Of a DNA stretch of 40,502 nt, positions 39,156 to 40,502 are shown in pieces. The DNA lies in contig JAISDG010000140.1 of the NCBI GenBank assembly GCA_031265015.1, positions 1 through 40,502 of the forward strand, written 5' to 3'. This stretch comes from Spirochaetaceae bacterium. Its GTDB lineage: Bacteria; Spirochaetota; Spirochaetia; Treponematales; Breznakiellaceae. A program made the translations under genes and the position numbers. The notes below the pieces were generated by a model that was not told the DNA's origin, made no database searches, and was given only the letters and a program-made list of their open reading frames with translations. The stretch's first letter is position 1. Every line of letters starts with the position of its first letter.

Positions 39156-40502
39156 TCATGAATTCTGCCGGGAGCCGCCGGACACTACAAGGGCCGGCTC
39201 TTCCTTTAATTTGGTTAGTTCGGTATCAATATGGATTTTTTCAGCAAGTAAATCACCCTGCATGACCGCTTCGAGGGAAGGATTTCGCAATTCCCGGATA
39301 ATTGATCTCCGTTTTCGTTCAAGAACCTTGCTCCTTACCCTTCTCATGCCGTCGGCGAGCAGTTTTTCGGGATGGGCGAAAGCCCCCAAAGCTCCCTGGC
39401 GCATGATAAAATTCCGCATATCCCCGCCGGGAACCGCTTCAAGGAGTTCCCCCGCCGTACCGGCCTGAACTTCCCCGCCGCTTCGCCGGTACCATTCTTC
39501 CAAAAAAATGTACAGTTCCCGGGCATGCCGGTCCTCCAGGTCTTCCAGCGCCAGGCCTGAACGGAGCGTTTTAAAGAAACCCGGATTCACAAAGACCGCC
39601 GCCAGCAGATAGATTTCATCCGCCGGACGGAAGGGCGGTTTTGTTCCCGCAGCCGGCCCCGCCTGTTTCGGAACCCCGGAAGGGGCCCGGCTCAAAGCCC
39701 TGTAATCGTCCAAAACCGCCCCGCGCTCTACCCCAAACGCGTCCGCGATAATCCCTATGGAAACATCCCGGGTTACTTCCGAATCCAGGGCATCCAGGTA
39801 GGGAAACAGAAAAGCCACCGCCTGTGACTTTTCTTCTTTAAGAGCCATGCCCCGGGATATAACATAAGTAAGATCAAGTATACAACAGCGGGCGCTTTTT
39901 TTCAATGTTTCCGCGCCGAATTTGTGCAAAATTTCCGCCGGATCCTTGGGGATCCCGGCTTCACCCTTAAAAAAGTCCCGAAAACTAACCACCGTACAGT
40001 CCAGACCGCTTTTCCTGCAGGAAAGAATCGCTTTTATGGCCGCATTCTGCCCCGCTTCGTCGCTGTCCAGCATCACGTTGACCTTTTCGGCCCAGCGGCG
40101 GAGCAGTTTTGCCTGATCTTCGGTAAAGGCCGTACCCAGGGGCGCCACCGCGTTGGTCACTCCGGCCTGGTGAAGGGCAATAACGTCCATGTATCCTTCC
40201 GCCAGGTACACTTCCCTGGTGTTACGGATTTCCGGCAGGGCCATGTCCAGGGCAAAGAGGGTCCGGCCCTTTTTAAACAGATCCGAATCCTGGGAATTGA
40301 TGTATTTGGGACCCTCCCCTTCCAGGATTCTTCCGCCGAAGGCAATAATCTGTCCGCCCTTATCGGCGATAGGAAACATCAAACGGTTGGAAAAAAACGC
40401 CGCCCCCGGATAACGGGGGGAAAAAAGGCCGGAGGAGGCAAGAAATTCGCCGGAAAAACCTCCCTTGCCGCTTAAAAATCCGAACAGCCAGTACCTGTCC
40501 GC
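39156..40502 (-). CDS. dnaG: DNA primase, N-terminally truncated by window edge
   Basis: Synthesises RNA primers at the replication fork. The 448 codons present run from the core's RNA-polymerase-like region to the C-terminus. The frame is open at the window edge (DRYWLFGFLSGKGG...). FSNRLMFPIADKGGQIIAFGGRIL precedes the TOPRIM motifs: AEGYMDVIALHQAG (catalytic Glu) and VNVMLDSDEAGQNAA (the Asp-x-Asp of DGDxAG, here DSD). The C-terminal helicase-interaction region is divergent. The zinc-binding domain lies outside the window. An internal Met at 40382 is not the start. The gene is immediately upstream of rpoD. Confidence 0.95.
   Translation of the reverse strand, partial: ADRYWLFGFLSGKGGFSGEFLASSGLFSPRYPGAAFFSNRLMFPIADKGGQIIAFGGRILEGEGPKYINSQDSDLFKKGRTLFALDMALPEIRNTREVYLAEGYMDVIALHQAGVTNAVAPLGTAFTEDQAKLLRRWAEKVNVMLDSDEAGQNAAIKAILSCRKSGLDCTVVSFRDFFKGEAGIPKDPAEILHKFGAETLKKSARCCILDLTYVISRGMALKEEKSQAVAFLFPYLDALDSEVTRDVSIGIIADAFGVERGAVLDDYRALSRAPSGVPKQAGPAAGTKPPFRPADEIYLLAAVFVNPGFFKTLRSGLALEDLEDRHARELYIFLEEWYRRSGGEVQAGTAGELLEAVPGGDMRNFIMRQGALGAFAHPEKLLADGMRRVRSKVLERKRRSIIRELRNPSLEAVMQGDLLAEKIHIDTELTKLKEEPALVVSGGSRQNS

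Overview
The window looks like a chromosomal segment of a free-living or gut-associated spirochaete, most likely a Treponema of the termite-gut type. That assignment is inferred from gene content and order (prs/recA, scpAB-rluB-cmk-rpsA, mreBCD-mrdA-rodA, dnaG-rpoD with rnpB nearby) and the moderately GC-rich coding style; there is no rRNA gene to test it. No tRNA, rRNA, IS element, prophage or CRISPR array was found. Coding density is high, and many neighbouring genes overlap by 1-30 bp.

Layout. (1) 1-2753, minus strand: an L-fucose operon, fucU - lacI-type regulator - fucI (fucI cut by the window edge), with two matching LacI-family operators. (2) 2872-6157: prs (minus) diverging from recA-folK (plus). 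RecA carries a long Ala/Pro/Gly-rich tail with an AT-hook-like motif. (3) 6090-19556: a divergent catabolic island. On the minus strand are a D-2-hydroxyacid dehydrogenase, a phosphotriesterase-family lactonase candidate, an RbsA/RbsC/RbsB-type sugar ABC transporter, an unassigned glycyl radical enzyme (GRE), its radical-SAM activase and an FGGY sugar kinase. On the plus strand are an AroE-like dehydrogenase, a cupin phosphoglucose isomerase, a KDPG/KHG-type aldolase and a GntR/UTRA regulator. (4) 19610-26549, plus strand: scpA, scpB, rluB, cmk, rpsA, a sigma-54-type AAA+ activator, a TPR membrane protein and a lipoprotein. (5) 26619-35627, minus strand: TPR protein, mreB, mreC, mreD, mrdA (PBP2), rodA, then a radical-SAM/DUF2344 protein. 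(6) 35736-40502, minus strand: an unusually long RNase P RNA gene, a zinc-ribbon coiled-coil protein, rpoD and dnaG (partial).

How the genes work together. Region 3 is the best candidate for an undescribed system. The transporter would import a sugar or sugar derivative and the kinase would phosphorylate it. The GRE, whose active site reads Cys-Met-Gly rather than the Cys-Val-Glu of eliminases or the Cys-Cys pair of pyruvate formate-lyase, would do radical chemistry on it. Dehydrogenases, lactonase, isomerase and aldolase would finish the conversion. Two promoters of this island share the 9-mer ATATGTCAT inside palindromes, consistent with control by the local GntR protein. The transporter/GRE part is visibly more AT-rich than its surroundings, suggesting acquisition. 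Elsewhere the most unusual structural signals are the roughly 611-nt RNase P RNA with five related mini-hairpins and a 16-bp perfect hairpin, a 15-bp perfect hairpin inside folK, and an inverted repeat spanning the scpA stop codon.
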